Source: Deltaproteobacteria bacterium
GTDB lineage: Bacteria > Desulfobacterota > Syntrophia > Syntrophales > UBA2210
Direction of reading: 5' to 3'
Length of the DNA stretch: 64,000 nt
Assembly: GCA_019314085.1 (NCBI GenBank)
Contig: JAFCZZ010000001.1
Coordinates: 22,020 to 86,019 of the forward strand
Below are positions 1-9,995 of the stretch, one piece after another (position 1 is the stretch's first letter; the number at the start of each line of letters is the position of its first letter). The position numbers and the translations under genes were made by a program. A model generated the notes under the pieces. It made no database searches. It was not told where the DNA came from and saw nothing but the letters and a program-made list of their open reading frames with translations.

Positions 1-489
1 CTTGATTATCATAGGACGCGACTCCAACTGGCCGAGAAACTGTATAAGCTGGGCATGATTTCTGAGGGCCAACTGGCCGCCATACGGCAGCAAGCAGCAC
101 GGCAAGCCTTGGCGCTGGCCCGCGAGTGGGGTTTGAACACGAAAGAAGGCATGGAAGCCTACATGCGTTATCTGGACATCATCAACAACCAGACAGCCGA
201 CAAGACTGAGGCACTAATTAGGAAGGTTATTGGAGCACCACAAGAGGCTTTAGAACAGATACTCTCACCGGCCACGTTGCAACGTTATTTCGGCCAGCTT
301 GAAGGGACCATCATGCCACTCACTCAAGCCATGTCGGCGGATATAGTCTCATTCAACAAAGGCGAACTGACCATCCGGATACGGCTTGATGGCCTGCCTG
401 AAAACATTGACAACCAGATTAAGCAGGCCATACATGAGGGTATAGATGCTATGGCCCGAACCATTGCAGGAGCACTGAACGGGCGATGA
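1..489 (+). CDS. Probable tail tape-measure protein, C-terminal end (5' partial)
   Basis: The reading frame is open from base 1, so this is the tail of a longer gene that starts outside the window. About 162 residues are visible, mostly amphipathic helix with many Ala, Gln and Glu. The last 30 residues (NIDNQIKQAIHEGIDAMART, then IAGALNGR) resemble the short helical ends of tape-measure or minor tail proteins. The stop overlaps the next gene by 4 bases, and that gene is tail-hub-like, which supports the order tape measure then distal tail. The call rests on position and composition; no diagnostic motif is present. Confidence 0.5.
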   Translation, partial: LDYHRTRLQLAEKLYKLGMISEGQLAAIRQQAARQALALAREWGLNTKEGMEAYMRYLDIINNQTADKTEALIRKVIGAPQEALEQILSPATLQRYFGQLEGTIMPLTQAMSADIVSFNKGELTIRIRLDGLPENIDNQIKQAIHEGIDAMARTIAGALNGR

Positions 490-2687
490 GCAACGGCACA
501 CAATTGCTCACCGTAAAAGTCCGCAAGCCGACGAAGCTGCTCAGTCGGCCTTGGGAGACTAAGCTTGACTTGATTGGCCGGAATACTCGTGACCTCAACA
601 GTCACGGTGTCTATATCCAAAAACACGCGAAGGTTCTGATGTTGCCGCCGATTGTCAGGCCTGAAAACTACCCTTGGGCGAGAGCCGATTACACTCTTCA
701 CCCTTCTTCAGATGACTTCTTTGATGGCCGTAACTGGGGCGGGGCTGAAGGATATTACGTGGGCCACGTGGGCAATGCCAGCGAAGCCTGGGCTGCCTGG
801 CTGAGTCCTTCGCATACCATTGAAGCCGACCGGGGCTTGCAGGTTACGCTAATCTGGTCGCCGCCTGCTGGCGATGAAGTTGTGCCCCGCATTGAAATCT
901 TCCCCCGCATAGACTACAACCGTAGCACGACAATCAACGGCGTGACTTATTACTTTGCTCCACTTGCATTTGCCATCAATTCGCAGATGGTCTTCGAGGT
1001 TTATGAGTATGAATATGACAGCTATGAACAGTTCGAGAACAATCCTGCTCAGATACTTGTGCGGCGTTATCAGCATCCCATTCTGGCCCAGCGGGGCACT
1101 CAGATTATGGGCGTCTTCCGCATCATTCCCATTGAGGCAGACGGCTTCGTCGTGGAGTCGCCCATCCTCAAGGATGGTGGCTTTGTTTACATCAGCCGGA
1201 TACAGCGTGAGAATTTGAAGCTCTTCCCAGCAGGCGGTTGCGGCATAAGGTCTCTGGCCGGAGGATTTGCAGTTTTTAGCTTTGTTCCTTTGGAATTCCC
1301 AAGCGAAGGCTATGTAATTGGCCCCAAGCAAAGCAAACGACAGGAAGACGATAAATGGGTTTCGGTTAGTTTCCATGCTTACACGCCTACCGGCACGGCA
1401 GTGGCCGGGACCATTGTTGACCCCGAAACTGGCGATGTTATCACCACAGGCGAAACATTTCAGGAATACGCCTACAAGGTTACACTTTACTCAACCGACG
1501 GCATCCATACTCCGGTGGTTAATTATGTTAAGTGCGATGTGGAAGGCGAGACTGAGACCAGCTCAGAAGAAGAGATAGACATCTCCAATGAGGTCCGGAT
1601 TCAAGAGCAGGTTTCGGGCAACCTGATGGGCCATCGGGCTACGATTAGCCTGCACAATCCCAACGGTGAATATACGGAACTGGCCCTAAGGCCCATGAAT
1701 GAGATTGACGTGGACATCAAAGGCCAAGACCGGGCCATCTTCTATACCCTCAATCCCAAGATAGAACTCTGGAAGGTGCCGGAGAAGGAAGCACCCTGGA
1801 TTGAATGGGAATGCGGCGACATGTGGGTGCGCCTTGAGCATTATGTGCTGACAGATGAGGATGTTTATGACGGCCTCGACCTCAAGACTGCCGTGTCAAA
1901 CTTCCTGCAACGGCTTGGCATACCGTCGGATAAGATAGATATTGACGATGAAGCCTCGTCTATCATGCTGCCGAAGTCGCGCAGCTCACAAGACCCCCTC
2001 TTCCGGCCACGCCTTGGGGCAACGGCTGCTGAATTCCTGAGGGACTTGCATCACAAGTTCTGTTCCGACTGGATTATGCGTTTCCGAGGCGATGGCACGT
2101 TTGAATTGAAGCCTGCTGACTCCAGCACCATTGCCCGAACCTACTACCTAAGTCATGAAACCGCTGAGCAGCTATATCAGCAGGCCTTAGAAGATTATCA
2201 AGCGGGGCTGGGCGAAGAGCCTGACCCCGAAGATTATAGCTACTTTGTCTCCAATCTCACTGTAGAACTTTTGCACGACAAGTTTTACAACGAGATTTGG
2301 GTGATTGGCGAAGATTCAGCCACAGGCCGTCCTCTTGTCGCATTTTGGATGGACTACCGCAGTCAAACTGACCGCGATTATCTGTATTTCGTCGGCGAAA
2401 GACGAGTTGCTATCTTCATCACGCGCATTAACAATCAAGACATGCTCAATTTTGTATGCCAGCAAGCAGTCAACCGCTACGGCAAGGTAAGGCGACGGAT
2501 TTCGTTTAGGACGAAGTTTGACCCGGCCCTCTGGCCGGGAGACTTTATCCAGATTTACGGCTACGCCAATATATTCCGCGTAGAGAACATTGACACGAGA
2601 ATTGAACCCGGCACCGTGACGATGCGGGGAGGCGAACCGACCGATATAGTTGAGTGCCAGATTACAGCCATCGAATGGCCTACATAG
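486..2687 (+). CDS. Distal tail / baseplate hub-like protein
   Basis: A 733-residue protein starting in an ATGA overlap with the upstream gene. The N-terminal half is beta-rich with many aromatic residues. After a short acidic stretch (near residue 355) comes a segment (ISNEVRIQEQVSGN, HNPNGEY) like phage tail proteins that define curves on a surface. The C-terminus (FDPALWPGDFIQIYGYANIF, then IDTRIEPGTVTM) resembles baseplate hub proteins. It sits after the presumed tape measure and before LamG and sialidase-like tail genes, the usual place for distal tail and hub genes. No enzymatic domain was recognised. Confidence 0.6.
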   Translation: MSNGTQLLTVKVRKPTKLLSRPWETKLDLIGRNTRDLNSHGVYIQKHAKVLMLPPIVRPENYPWARADYTLHPSSDDFFDGRNWGGAEGYYVGHVGNASEAWAAWLSPSHTIEADRGLQVTLIWSPPAGDEVVPRIEIFPRIDYNRSTTINGVTYYFAPLAFAINSQMVFEVYEYEYDSYEQFENNPAQILVRRYQHPILAQRGTQIMGVFRIIPIEADGFVVESPILKDGGFVYISRIQRENLKLFPAGGCGIRSLAGGFAVFSFVPLEFPSEGYVIGPKQSKRQEDDKWVSVSFHAYTPTGTAVAGTIVDPETGDVITTGETFQEYAYKVTLYSTDGIHTPVVNYVKCDVEGETETSSEEEIDISNEVRIQEQVSGNLMGHRATISLHNPNGEYTELALRPMNEIDVDIKGQDRAIFYTLNPKIELWKVPEKEAPWIEWECGDMWVRLEHYVLTDEDVYDGLDLKTAVSNFLQRLGIPSDKIDIDDEASSIMLPKSRSSQDPLFRPRLGATAAEFLRDLHHKFCSDWIMRFRGDGTFELKPADSSTIARTYYLSHETAEQLYQQALEDYQAGLGEEPDPEDYSYFVSNLTVELLHDKFYNEIWVIGEDSATGRPLVAFWMDYRSQTDRDYLYFVGERRVAIFITRINNQDMLNFVCQQAVNRYGKVRRRISFRTKFDPALWPGDFIQIYGYANIFRVENIDTRIEPGTVTMRGGEPTDIVECQITAIEWPT

Positions 2688-2703
2688 GGGGCTTGACAGG
2701 CAT

Positions 2704-4110
2704 ATGCTGAGCGGTGATGCTTTACACAGGCTGCGAGAGGCAATCGAAAGAAAAATAGCACGCCAGGCTACTGGCGTGGAAGTTGTCCTTGACTACGGGG
2801 CCTCGCTTGAGAACCTGATAAAGACGTTGCAGCAGGCCGGAGAAACGATTGAAGGTGAAACTGTCTCACGCGGGGCCACGTGGTCTTATCTATTGCCCAG
2901 CAGCCAGTTTGGTTATGATGAGAGAACAATCGGATTGTGGCATTTCGAAGAAGGCAGCGGGGGCCAGGCCGCTGATGCGTCGCCTAACGGCAACACTCTC
3001 ACCTTGGTTGATACGACTTGGACAAGCGGCAAGTGGGGCAGTGGCCTGTCTTTTAACGGGTCTTCTAGCTATTGCTATGGCAGCCTCACTTACACTGAAC
3101 GCCTTGGGCACTACCTCTACGTCGCTGGATGGTTCAACCCATCGGGGAATGGGCCGCTGATTTACTGGCCTTCTGTTATCCTGCTTGCCATTGATAGCGG
3201 CAGACTGGTAGTTACCATTGATTCGGTTGACTATGTCGGGCCATCCGTCCAGACAGGCGAGTGGCAGCTCCTGCATTGTCAATTCTTTGACGGACGGGTT
3301 TATCTGGGCGTCAATGATGTTATCACCTGGCACGATCACAGCAGCGAGGAGCTTAGTCCCCTGTATTCAACTTTCTATGTGGGCCGAGATGATACGAGCT
3401 ATTACAACGGTCTCGCCGATGAGATACTTGTAGCTGCCGATGTGTTTGTGCAAGAAGACTTTCAGTATCCACGTGACTGGGCTTATACATCATCTATTGG
3501 CCACTGGCGCTTCAATGAAGGCGCAGGCAATATGGCCTTCAACCTGCTGATGTCTTACAGACCTCTGACGCTCGTCAATCATACTTGGACTGATGGCTGG
3601 CTGGGGTCGGCTGTGGCATTCAATGCGGATGGTTATGCATATTATGCACAAGATGCAACAAATCTCAGCCGTTTTGGGCTTGAAATGTGCGTCCAGTTTG
3701 ACGATGTGTCTGCTTCACAGGTTCTTGCTTATCAGGAGGGGGCTTTGCGGGTAACCTGGTCGCCGGGCCAGCTTGAGGTTTACATCGCAAGCCTTACACC
3801 AGCAACTTTCACCTTTGAACTGCCGACTATCAGTAGCAGCAACTGGTATATCATTTCGGTGCAATATGACAATAATGCAGTGACGGCCTGGCTGAATGGG
3901 CTTAAGGTAGGCGAAGCTTCGGCCAGTGGCACGGTTGATTTGGCTTCGGCCAATTTCTTGCTGGGCGGCGACGGCACAAACGGTTTGATAGGCAAGCTTG
4001 ACTACGCTATGATAAATCGTGGGCCGGTCAGGCCCTTCTATCGTGTGCTTCCACGCTGGCTTATCGGCCAGCATGGGTTTGAAAGGGCCGATGACTGGAT
4101 ATTACTTTAG
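2704..4110 (+). CDS. Tail-associated protein with two LamG-like domains
   Basis: About 468 residues. ATG 2704 follows a G-rich ribosome site; an upstream TTG at 2650 is possible but lies inside the previous gene. Two concanavalin-A-like jelly-roll domains are visible. Each opens with a phrase of the type IGLWHFEEGSG or IGHWRFNEGAG, continues with W-x-G-x-x-G-x-(A/S)-(L/V)-x-F-(D/N)-G and ends with strands such as ADEILVAADVF and DYAMINRGPV. Such domains bind carbohydrates, so a receptor-binding or baseplate role is likely. A third LamG-type protein lies at 58959. Confidence 0.7.
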   Translation: MLSGDALHRLREAIERKIARQATGVEVVLDYGASLENLIKTLQQAGETIEGETVSRGATWSYLLPSSQFGYDERTIGLWHFEEGSGGQAADASPNGNTLTLVDTTWTSGKWGSGLSFNGSSSYCYGSLTYTERLGHYLYVAGWFNPSGNGPLIYWPSVILLAIDSGRLVVTIDSVDYVGPSVQTGEWQLLHCQFFDGRVYLGVNDVITWHDHSSEELSPLYSTFYVGRDDTSYYNGLADEILVAADVFVQEDFQYPRDWAYTSSIGHWRFNEGAGNMAFNLLMSYRPLTLVNHTWTDGWLGSAVAFNADGYAYYAQDATNLSRFGLEMCVQFDDVSASQVLAYQEGALRVTWSPGQLEVYIASLTPATFTFELPTISSSNWYIISVQYDNNAVTAWLNGLKVGEASASGTVDLASANFLLGGDGTNGLIGKLDYAMINRGPVRPFYRVLPRWLIGQHGFERADDWILL

Positions 4111-4125
4111 TGGAGGATGATAACC

Positions 4126-4662
4126 ATGGTGCTGATGGCCTATGCAGTTGACCCTGTAACCCTGAGGAATTACGTGCGGCTTACCAACCGGCGCAAGATG
4201 CCCGAAGAGGAACTGCCTGAAGTTGAGTTGCCCGACAACGTTAAGATTGGCCCCACGGATAACTTGGGTAACATCCGGCAGAAGGCCATGCGGGCCTTGA
4301 TAACCTTCCTCTCGTCTGAACCCAAACCGATAGAAGAAGGCAGGTATGTCTGGATTGAAACAGCTCTACTGCCTATCATCGCCATTGACCCTACTAACTA
4401 CCAGATGGCTCTGCGGCATTTTGCTGACCAAGTGCAAAAGCTAAATATCTCAGCAGTGCGGGGTTACTGGTTCAAACCCAGCGAGTGGCAAGGGACTCGT
4501 CATTGGATACCGCCTTACTGGTTTACAGATTGGTCGGCCACGCTGATTCATGGATGCTTCGAGGAAGGGTATCACGAGTGGGAAGTACGGTCTCTTAAAG
4601 GCCAAAAGCGAAAAGAAACGAATTCAACCGAGGAGTGTAGCAAATATCACAAATGCACATGA
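4126..4662 (+). CDS. Hypothetical protein of the tail block
   Basis: About 178 residues. ATG 4126 lies nine bases after GGAGG, a better start than ATG 4117, which touches the ribosome site. The middle holds IRQKAMRALITFLSSEPKPI and a Trp/Tyr-rich stretch near residue 140 (YWFKPSEWQGTRHWIPPYWF). The end overlaps the next gene by 10 bases. It could be a small structural or chaperone protein; no family was recognised. Confidence 0.55.
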   Translation: MVLMAYAVDPVTLRNYVRLTNRRKMPEEELPEVELPDNVKIGPTDNLGNIRQKAMRALITFLSSEPKPIEEGRYVWIETALLPIIAIDPTNYQMALRHFADQVQKLNISAVRGYWFKPSEWQGTRHWIPPYWFTDWSATLIHGCFEEGYHEWEVRSLKGQKRKETNSTEECSKYHKCT

Positions 4663-5948
4663 AAACACCGATTAAAAAGCTGCTTGTGGCCCTTCGTTAC
4701 TTACAGACCATATTCTCGCGCCGCGATGTGCTTTTCTCCATAGCCATGCTTGCCGCGCTGTATGGCGCCTGGCCCGCTCTCGAGGAAGCATTCACACAGC
4801 CGGACTTTTCCCGGAACTGGCAGCAGGATTGCGACCTGGTCCTCATTCACAAAGGCCTGGTGGAACATCCGCGTTTCAGGGATACGCTGCAGTGGTGGAC
4901 AGGGACATGGGTGGGGCAGGTGCCGTTCTGGAGGCCACTTACATCACTGCTGTTCTGGCTGGAATGGAAGTTGTTTGGGTGGGAGTTTCAAGATGCATGG
5001 ATGCTGGTGCACGGATTGCTGCATCTAGCTACTTGTGCAGCGCTGTTTGTTTTCGCCGACACATTTACGGGGAGTGCAACTATAGCCGCACTATCGGTAG
5101 CCTTCTTCTCGTTGCCGGGTCCGCTGCTTCCGTACGGCTTGCGGCTCTGGCATTCACGGGCATTCTGGGCGCTGTGGAGCTGGAAGGACCAGCCAGATTT
5201 GTTGCTGGGCTTGCTGACCATCGGCTCGTGTGCGCTCGCCCTCAGACGCCGAACGGTTTCCGCGCTGGCGCTGGCTACTAGTGCCGCAATGACCAAGGAA
5301 ACGGGCTTCGTCACGCTGCCGCTCGCGGGGGCCTTCCTTCAGCTTGCAGGGCGTGCCATCGGCCCTGCTCTCGGCGCGTTTGCCACTGTGATTTTGCTGG
5401 CGATAGCAAAGCTGAAGGCTACTGGCTTGGGATTCATCCTCGGAGCAAACATCCACTGGCCGGCTCGCTTGCTGTTGACAATCGGTGGTCTACCCTTGGC
5501 CAAGTTGGTGGGAGCGACATCTGGATATTGCGTGCTTGGGCTGACTGCGGCTGTAGCGCTTGTCTGGGCACGACCTTTGCGCTGGCTCGCTGCTTTCTGC
5601 GGAACAGCAATTGCCTGCGCCGTTCAGGCAGTCACACTTGCCAACACAGACGAGTCGCCGCCGTGGATTGTGGCCATCGTTGGTTTGTTCGACTGGAATC
5701 TTATATGCACCACTCTACCGGTAGCCGTATGGGTCGTCGTGGCCGCCTTCGGGGCTAGCAAGCAGGCTTTGTTGTCGGCTTTGGCCTATGCGGCGCTTGC
5801 GGCCCCTCCGGCGCTGGCACCCCAAGCTCTATCCCATGCTTATTACACAGCGTGGTGTTTTAGTGCAATAGCTATCGCGACTGCTTGGTGGTGTACATGT
5901 CAAAGGTTAAGACTAACGTCTGGCTGCCGCAGCAGACTTACAACGTGA
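4653..5948 (+). CDS. Multi-pass membrane protein resembling a GT-C glycosyltransferase
   Basis: A 431-residue protein with roughly ten hydrophobic membrane spans. Near residue 45-60 is an acidic luminal stretch (DFSRNWQQDCDLVLIHK) before FWRPLTSLLFWLEWKLFG, then LLHLATCAALFVFADTF, and near 210 a SAAMTKETGFVTLPL motif. This order (acidic loop, R-P-L-T-x-L, H-x-x-x-H-L, then K-E-x-x-x-x-x-P) recalls the TMTC/PMT-type GT-C enzymes that use lipid-linked sugars. A membrane sugar transferase among tail genes suggests modification of the host envelope or of virion proteins. GT-C assignment is inference from motifs; exact substrate unknown. The stop overlaps the following gene by 52 bases. Confidence 0.5.
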   Translation: MHMKTPIKKLLVALRYLQTIFSRRDVLFSIAMLAALYGAWPALEEAFTQPDFSRNWQQDCDLVLIHKGLVEHPRFRDTLQWWTGTWVGQVPFWRPLTSLLFWLEWKLFGWEFQDAWMLVHGLLHLATCAALFVFADTFTGSATIAALSVAFFSLPGPLLPYGLRLWHSRAFWALWSWKDQPDLLLGLLTIGSCALALRRRTVSALALATSAAMTKETGFVTLPLAGAFLQLAGRAIGPALGAFATVILLAIAKLKATGLGFILGANIHWPARLLLTIGGLPLAKLVGATSGYCVLGLTAAVALVWARPLRWLAAFCGTAIACAVQAVTLANTDESPPWIVAIVGLFDWNLICTTLPVAVWVVVAAFGASKQALLSALAYAALAAPPALAPQALSHAYYTAWCFSAIAIATAWWCTCQRLRLTSGCRSRLTT

Positions 5949-8900
5949 CGCTGCGGCTTCTCAATCAAAACCTCACGATCAATACGCTTTCTTCGCCCAC
6001 TAAGCGCATCTATATTAATGCGCTCGGCAGTGCCGAGATTGCATTTGACGAAGACCTGCGCACTGTGTTGGGGCCCGCGCCCGACGATCCGCCGAGCGAC
6101 CCTCCCGTACCAGGCTACGTGTGGGTCGGCGTTTACTGGGTATTTAAGCTCACGATCACCGCCCCTGGAGAAACACCTTCAGCCCCTAATACGGCAACGG
6201 TAGACTTGTTCATCTGGACAGGAACAGGCACGTGGGTCATGGCACCGCAAGAACTGCCGGACGGATGGGTGAGTCAGACGGGTAGCATGGACATCAACGT
6301 GCGCATTGAGGTCACTGGCGTGTACATGAAGGCCGAAACTAACGAGGAAGCCATCTATAGCAACGGAGGCATAATGGCTTTTGTGGAAAGAAGTTATACC
6401 GAGAGCTGGTTCGCGGATGAGAATGCAAGCGTCACCGTCACTGCGGTCGGCCCTAGCGGTGAGCAACTTTCCGTCTCAGGTCCACTAGCTGACGCCGGAC
6501 AGGAAGTTGAATTTGCTGCTGGCTGGAAACTCAACTTCGGGTGGACTATCCACCGTTACGACTATGAAGATGTTGTGTACGCGGCTGTTAGCGACATCGC
6601 CATATGCGAGATACCATTGGACCTCGGCAGGTTAGACCTTTACCGTCCAGGTAGCAACGTGCCTGACAGCACGCAACCCGAGTGGGGCCGCACGAAGACC
6701 CAAGACGACTGCTGTCGCGTCGGCCAAGCCGAAGGAGGAGCAGCTACTTGGCGTGAAGGGGAAGGCTGCGGCGGCGATATATCGTGGCGCGGCGCCGTCG
6801 GCATGCCCGTTCATGTCCACTTCAAACCGCGCACACATAAGCACGCTGATGACGTTGACTACCCCGACATCCTGGTCACGGGCACGCCCATTAATTGGCA
6901 ATATGATGAAGAGTCAGGCACCTACGTATCCGTTCCTGTCCAGTGGACAGGTGAACTCGAAGTCGTCCAGCAGGAGAAGAGCTGGGAATTTGACTGGGAG
7001 TGGAGAACGCTTTCGTCGTTGAAGCAATTCGTCAATGTGGTGCGCGATTGGCAAAAAGACCACGGAGAAGATGTTGGCAGCGACGATGATCCCAATCTTA
7101 ATGCGCAGGCCTGCCCGTTGCTTACCCATCCCCGTTCGGTAAGCAATCTGGAAGGCGACCCCACTGAAGAGTGGGGCACAGGTGTGACCGTATCTCATGA
7201 AGGTGAGAAAGCTGTATTCAAGCCGCCTGATGTATCTCGTCCGGGCAACTGGACGGGTTCCGGTGGGCTTACGCCCGATGCCAGTGTGGGAGATAATAAC
7301 GACATCTGGCATGTTGCTGCTGGTTCTACGGCCCCCACGGCCACTATGGTTATCCGCGAACGAAAGACTTCCCGCTTGGCTCGTGTTGTGGCACAAGACC
7401 CTGACCTGCCAAGTGAAATGAAACATCGCAACTTAATCATCTTGAATCGGGCAAATGTTGATACTTGGACGGAAGGCGGCAGCGATTATCTTGATCCTGA
7501 GGATGAGCGGTATCCCGAACATATCTGGCACTGGATGAATTACAGTTACGCCAAACTACGGATTAAGGCCCCAATGAGTGGCACAATTCGCATGACGGTT
7601 GACTATAAGTATCCAATGATTTTTGACCCCGGCTATCCGACACTGGAACCCGGTGAACTGACCGTAGACTGGATTGAAAAGACGGTCGTATATGAAGGGC
7701 ACGTCGAGAAAACTCCGGAAGGGGCTGACTACTCTGAAGTTGTCTTTGACTTGGCCTGCCCCAAGGAAGGCGAAATTGCCCCTCGGCTCTACCTCGTAAC
7801 ACGAGTTACCTTGCAATTGCCGCCACACACAGAAGACCTCACTTGGGAAATTGACGATCTCTATCTGCTGCCTTCGTATGTAGACGGCTCTTGGGGCGTA
7901 TCAATGCCGCCATGGTTTCAACTTCGGGTTTATGACCCGTGGGACTTCCTGTCGGATTATACGATGTTTGCGGGCTTGGTCGGCGGAGTGAAATGCTTGG
8001 ATATTCCTTATGGTTGGGAAGAACTTGAGCGGTATGAAAGGAGCTTGAAAGGCCGCCGTAAATGGCGTTCGCGGAATGAAGAAGTTTACTTCATGGACCA
8101 TTCTCGGCCACTCAGCGAATTGGCAAGCGACTTGTCATGGCAGGAAGGTTGGCAGGCGACGTATCATGAGCCGGAAGAAAGCACTGTCAACAAAGATGAA
8201 GATGGCAATAAACTGTTCCCCCAGTTCTACTGGTGGGACTTGCTACGTTCGCATGAATATACGGCCAACCCAGGTGATACTATCGAGCTGAAGCTATGTC
8301 CCATTGTGCGTTATTGGGAAGTGGTGGCAGGCATCAAACATGTAATCTACTACGAGAAATTCTTCCAAGGTCGTATTCACGGCATTGTAGTTAAGACTGA
8401 CCGGTCGGGACGCATCCGGAAAGACCTTGAAGTGGAAGGCTACCGGCGGCCTTCTGAGGGAGGCGAATGGGCGAAAGTTGATGAAACACCTGTAGATGGT
8501 CATGGGCGCTATCGTTTGGGGCCCTACCTTGAGAAAGGATATGACTATAAAGTCAGCGTCAACAGCAATTACATCACTGGCGTCGCCAACGCCAGATATT
8601 CGTGGATATCGGGAACTGGCATCGTCGGACCTGTGGGCGGTGCCATCTCGGCCACTGGCCCCCTCACCGAAATGGTGCATATCGCCTATACGGATAACGA
8701 CAACTATGCCGTGAAGCATCTGTTCACTTCACCAGGCGACCAGTGGTTTATTGGCCACATTCCTCAAGTGCCCTACGAACAGCCGAATACCGTGGTAGAC
8801 GCCCCGGCCCAAGGCCTAGCACTGTATCATGACATGTCCCGAAGGCTTCACTTGTTCACCGTAGAAGATGGCACTATAATCCATTATGAATCACAGGACT

Positions 8901-9217
8901 GGGGCAAAACTTGGGTATCGCAGACCATGGTGACTACAATCAAAGGCCAAGCGGTTGCTGCAACTCTGTTAGCAGGCATCACTACATTCTTGTTTGTCGT
9001 AGACGAAGACAACAAATTGGTATGTTATCGCAGTTGTGACCATTTCAAGACACATTGTGAGGGGCCATGGACGGTAACAACGGGCGTAGATGCTGTTCAA
9101 CCAGCCTGCTACAATGCTCTTGTTAGGTTGTATGTCTATTGCTTTAAGGACGGCACACTCTACTGCTATCGGAGTGATGACGCTGGCAAGACTTGGGTTG
9201 AGGTGGGCAGCGCATGA
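5897..9217 (+). CDS. Large tail-fibre / baseplate protein with sialidase-type Asp-box repeats
   Basis: About 1106 residues. ATG 5897 is preferred over TTG 5885; either start overlaps the membrane-protein gene. The body is beta-rich, acidic and full of Trp and Tyr, typical of tail fibres. The last ~120 residues carry Asp-box repeats (SQDWGKTW and SDDAGKTW, S-x-D-x-G-x-T-W) separated by strands such as HLFTVEDGTIIHYES and LYVYCFKDGTLYCYR, the blade pattern of sialidase-like propellers. Only two or three blades are present, too few for a complete catalytic propeller, so glycan binding is more likely than cleavage. It overlaps the next gene by ATGA. Confidence 0.6.
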   Translation: MSKVKTNVWLPQQTYNVTLRLLNQNLTINTLSSPTKRIYINALGSAEIAFDEDLRTVLGPAPDDPPSDPPVPGYVWVGVYWVFKLTITAPGETPSAPNTATVDLFIWTGTGTWVMAPQELPDGWVSQTGSMDINVRIEVTGVYMKAETNEEAIYSNGGIMAFVERSYTESWFADENASVTVTAVGPSGEQLSVSGPLADAGQEVEFAAGWKLNFGWTIHRYDYEDVVYAAVSDIAICEIPLDLGRLDLYRPGSNVPDSTQPEWGRTKTQDDCCRVGQAEGGAATWREGEGCGGDISWRGAVGMPVHVHFKPRTHKHADDVDYPDILVTGTPINWQYDEESGTYVSVPVQWTGELEVVQQEKSWEFDWEWRTLSSLKQFVNVVRDWQKDHGEDVGSDDDPNLNAQACPLLTHPRSVSNLEGDPTEEWGTGVTVSHEGEKAVFKPPDVSRPGNWTGSGGLTPDASVGDNNDIWHVAAGSTAPTATMVIRERKTSRLARVVAQDPDLPSEMKHRNLIILNRANVDTWTEGGSDYLDPEDERYPEHIWHWMNYSYAKLRIKAPMSGTIRMTVDYKYPMIFDPGYPTLEPGELTVDWIEKTVVYEGHVEKTPEGADYSEVVFDLACPKEGEIAPRLYLVTRVTLQLPPHTEDLTWEIDDLYLLPSYVDGSWGVSMPPWFQLRVYDPWDFLSDYTMFAGLVGGVKCLDIPYGWEELERYERSLKGRRKWRSRNEEVYFMDHSRPLSELASDLSWQEGWQATYHEPEESTVNKDEDGNKLFPQFYWWDLLRSHEYTANPGDTIELKLCPIVRYWEVVAGIKHVIYYEKFFQGRIHGIVVKTDRSGRIRKDLEVEGYRRPSEGGEWAKVDETPVDGHGRYRLGPYLEKGYDYKVSVNSNYITGVANARYSWISGTGIVGPVGGAISATGPLTEMVHIAYTDNDNYAVKHLFTSPGDQWFIGHIPQVPYEQPNTVVDAPAQGLALYHDMSRRLHLFTVEDGTIIHYESQDWGKTWVSQTMVTTIKGQAVAATLLAGITTFLFVVDEDNKLVCYRSCDHFKTHCEGPWTVTTGVDAVQPACYNALVRLYVYCFKDGTLYCYRSDDAGKTWVEVGSA

Positions 9218-9981
9218 GCCTCACATATCATCAGCAGGTTGATAGGCCTTACACCTTCGGCGAGACAAGCAAACAGGTCACCAAATCTCGCCTCAATCAC
9301 AATTTTGACATCTTGGCAAACAACGACCAGAACATTGAAGACCGCTTTGAGAATACGTTTGATAGCCTATTTGGTGGCGGCGTCATCACAGGCATGGAGG
9401 CCACCATAGGGACGGGCCTGAGCATACAGGTCTCCGAGGGTAAGGCACTGATTGGCTGTGAGATTAGCTGGCCCGGCGGCACTGTAGCAGTTCTCGCTAA
9501 TGCCAATCCTGGCTATATCTTCTTTTGCCATGATGGCACCTGGCACGTAGATACCGATAATACGCCTCCCGACGATAAAAGCAGCTTCCTCTATGCGACA
9601 TACGTAAGCGACGCTTCTTCTGTCACAAGTGTAACAGTTGTGGGCAAGCTGGTGCTGCCCAAGCTTATTGAGGTCAGTGATACGCATGAGGATTTGGTTG
9701 TGGCCGGGGATTATCTTGACGTGCATATTGACCACAGTTCCCAAGCCAGCTTCGTAATACCGGGCTTCATCCAGCTCAAAGTTGAGCCTTCGGATGCCTT
9801 CTACGTGGAGCACCTTTACAAGGGCGGCATCACCGACGACAGCGACACAGAAGAAGACGTGCCATATGAGGATACTCCGACGGGATTTTGGGTAAGAATA
9901 TACAGAAGGGAAGGTTACTATTATGAGGACAACCCGACGGTTACCTTGACATGGAAGAGATGGGGCTTCGCTTATGGCTAA
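9214..9981 (+). CDS. Probable tail fibre or appendage protein
   Basis: A 255-residue protein with an ATGA overlap with the preceding fibre gene. The N-terminus (YTFGETSKQVTKSRLNHNFD) looks like a virion attachment segment, followed by VITGMEATIGTGLSIQVSEG and KALIGCEISWPGGTVAVLAN, a beta-structured unit seen in tail appendage proteins. Its position between a large fibre and glycosyltransferases supports a structural role. No enzymatic motif is visible. Confidence 0.5.
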   Translation: MSLTYHQQVDRPYTFGETSKQVTKSRLNHNFDILANNDQNIEDRFENTFDSLFGGGVITGMEATIGTGLSIQVSEGKALIGCEISWPGGTVAVLANANPGYIFFCHDGTWHVDTDNTPPDDKSSFLYATYVSDASSVTSVTVVGKLVLPKLIEVSDTHEDLVVAGDYLDVHIDHSSQASFVIPGFIQLKVEPSDAFYVEHLYKGGITDDSDTEEDVPYEDTPTGFWVRIYRREGYYYEDNPTVTLTWKRWGFAYG

Positions 9982-9995
9982 AGGGCGTGGTGTGA

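Noticed and set aside
849..1376. A 175-codon minus-strand frame
   Set aside because: It is a shadow of the hub-like gene, on the wrong strand for the operon, and has no start signal.
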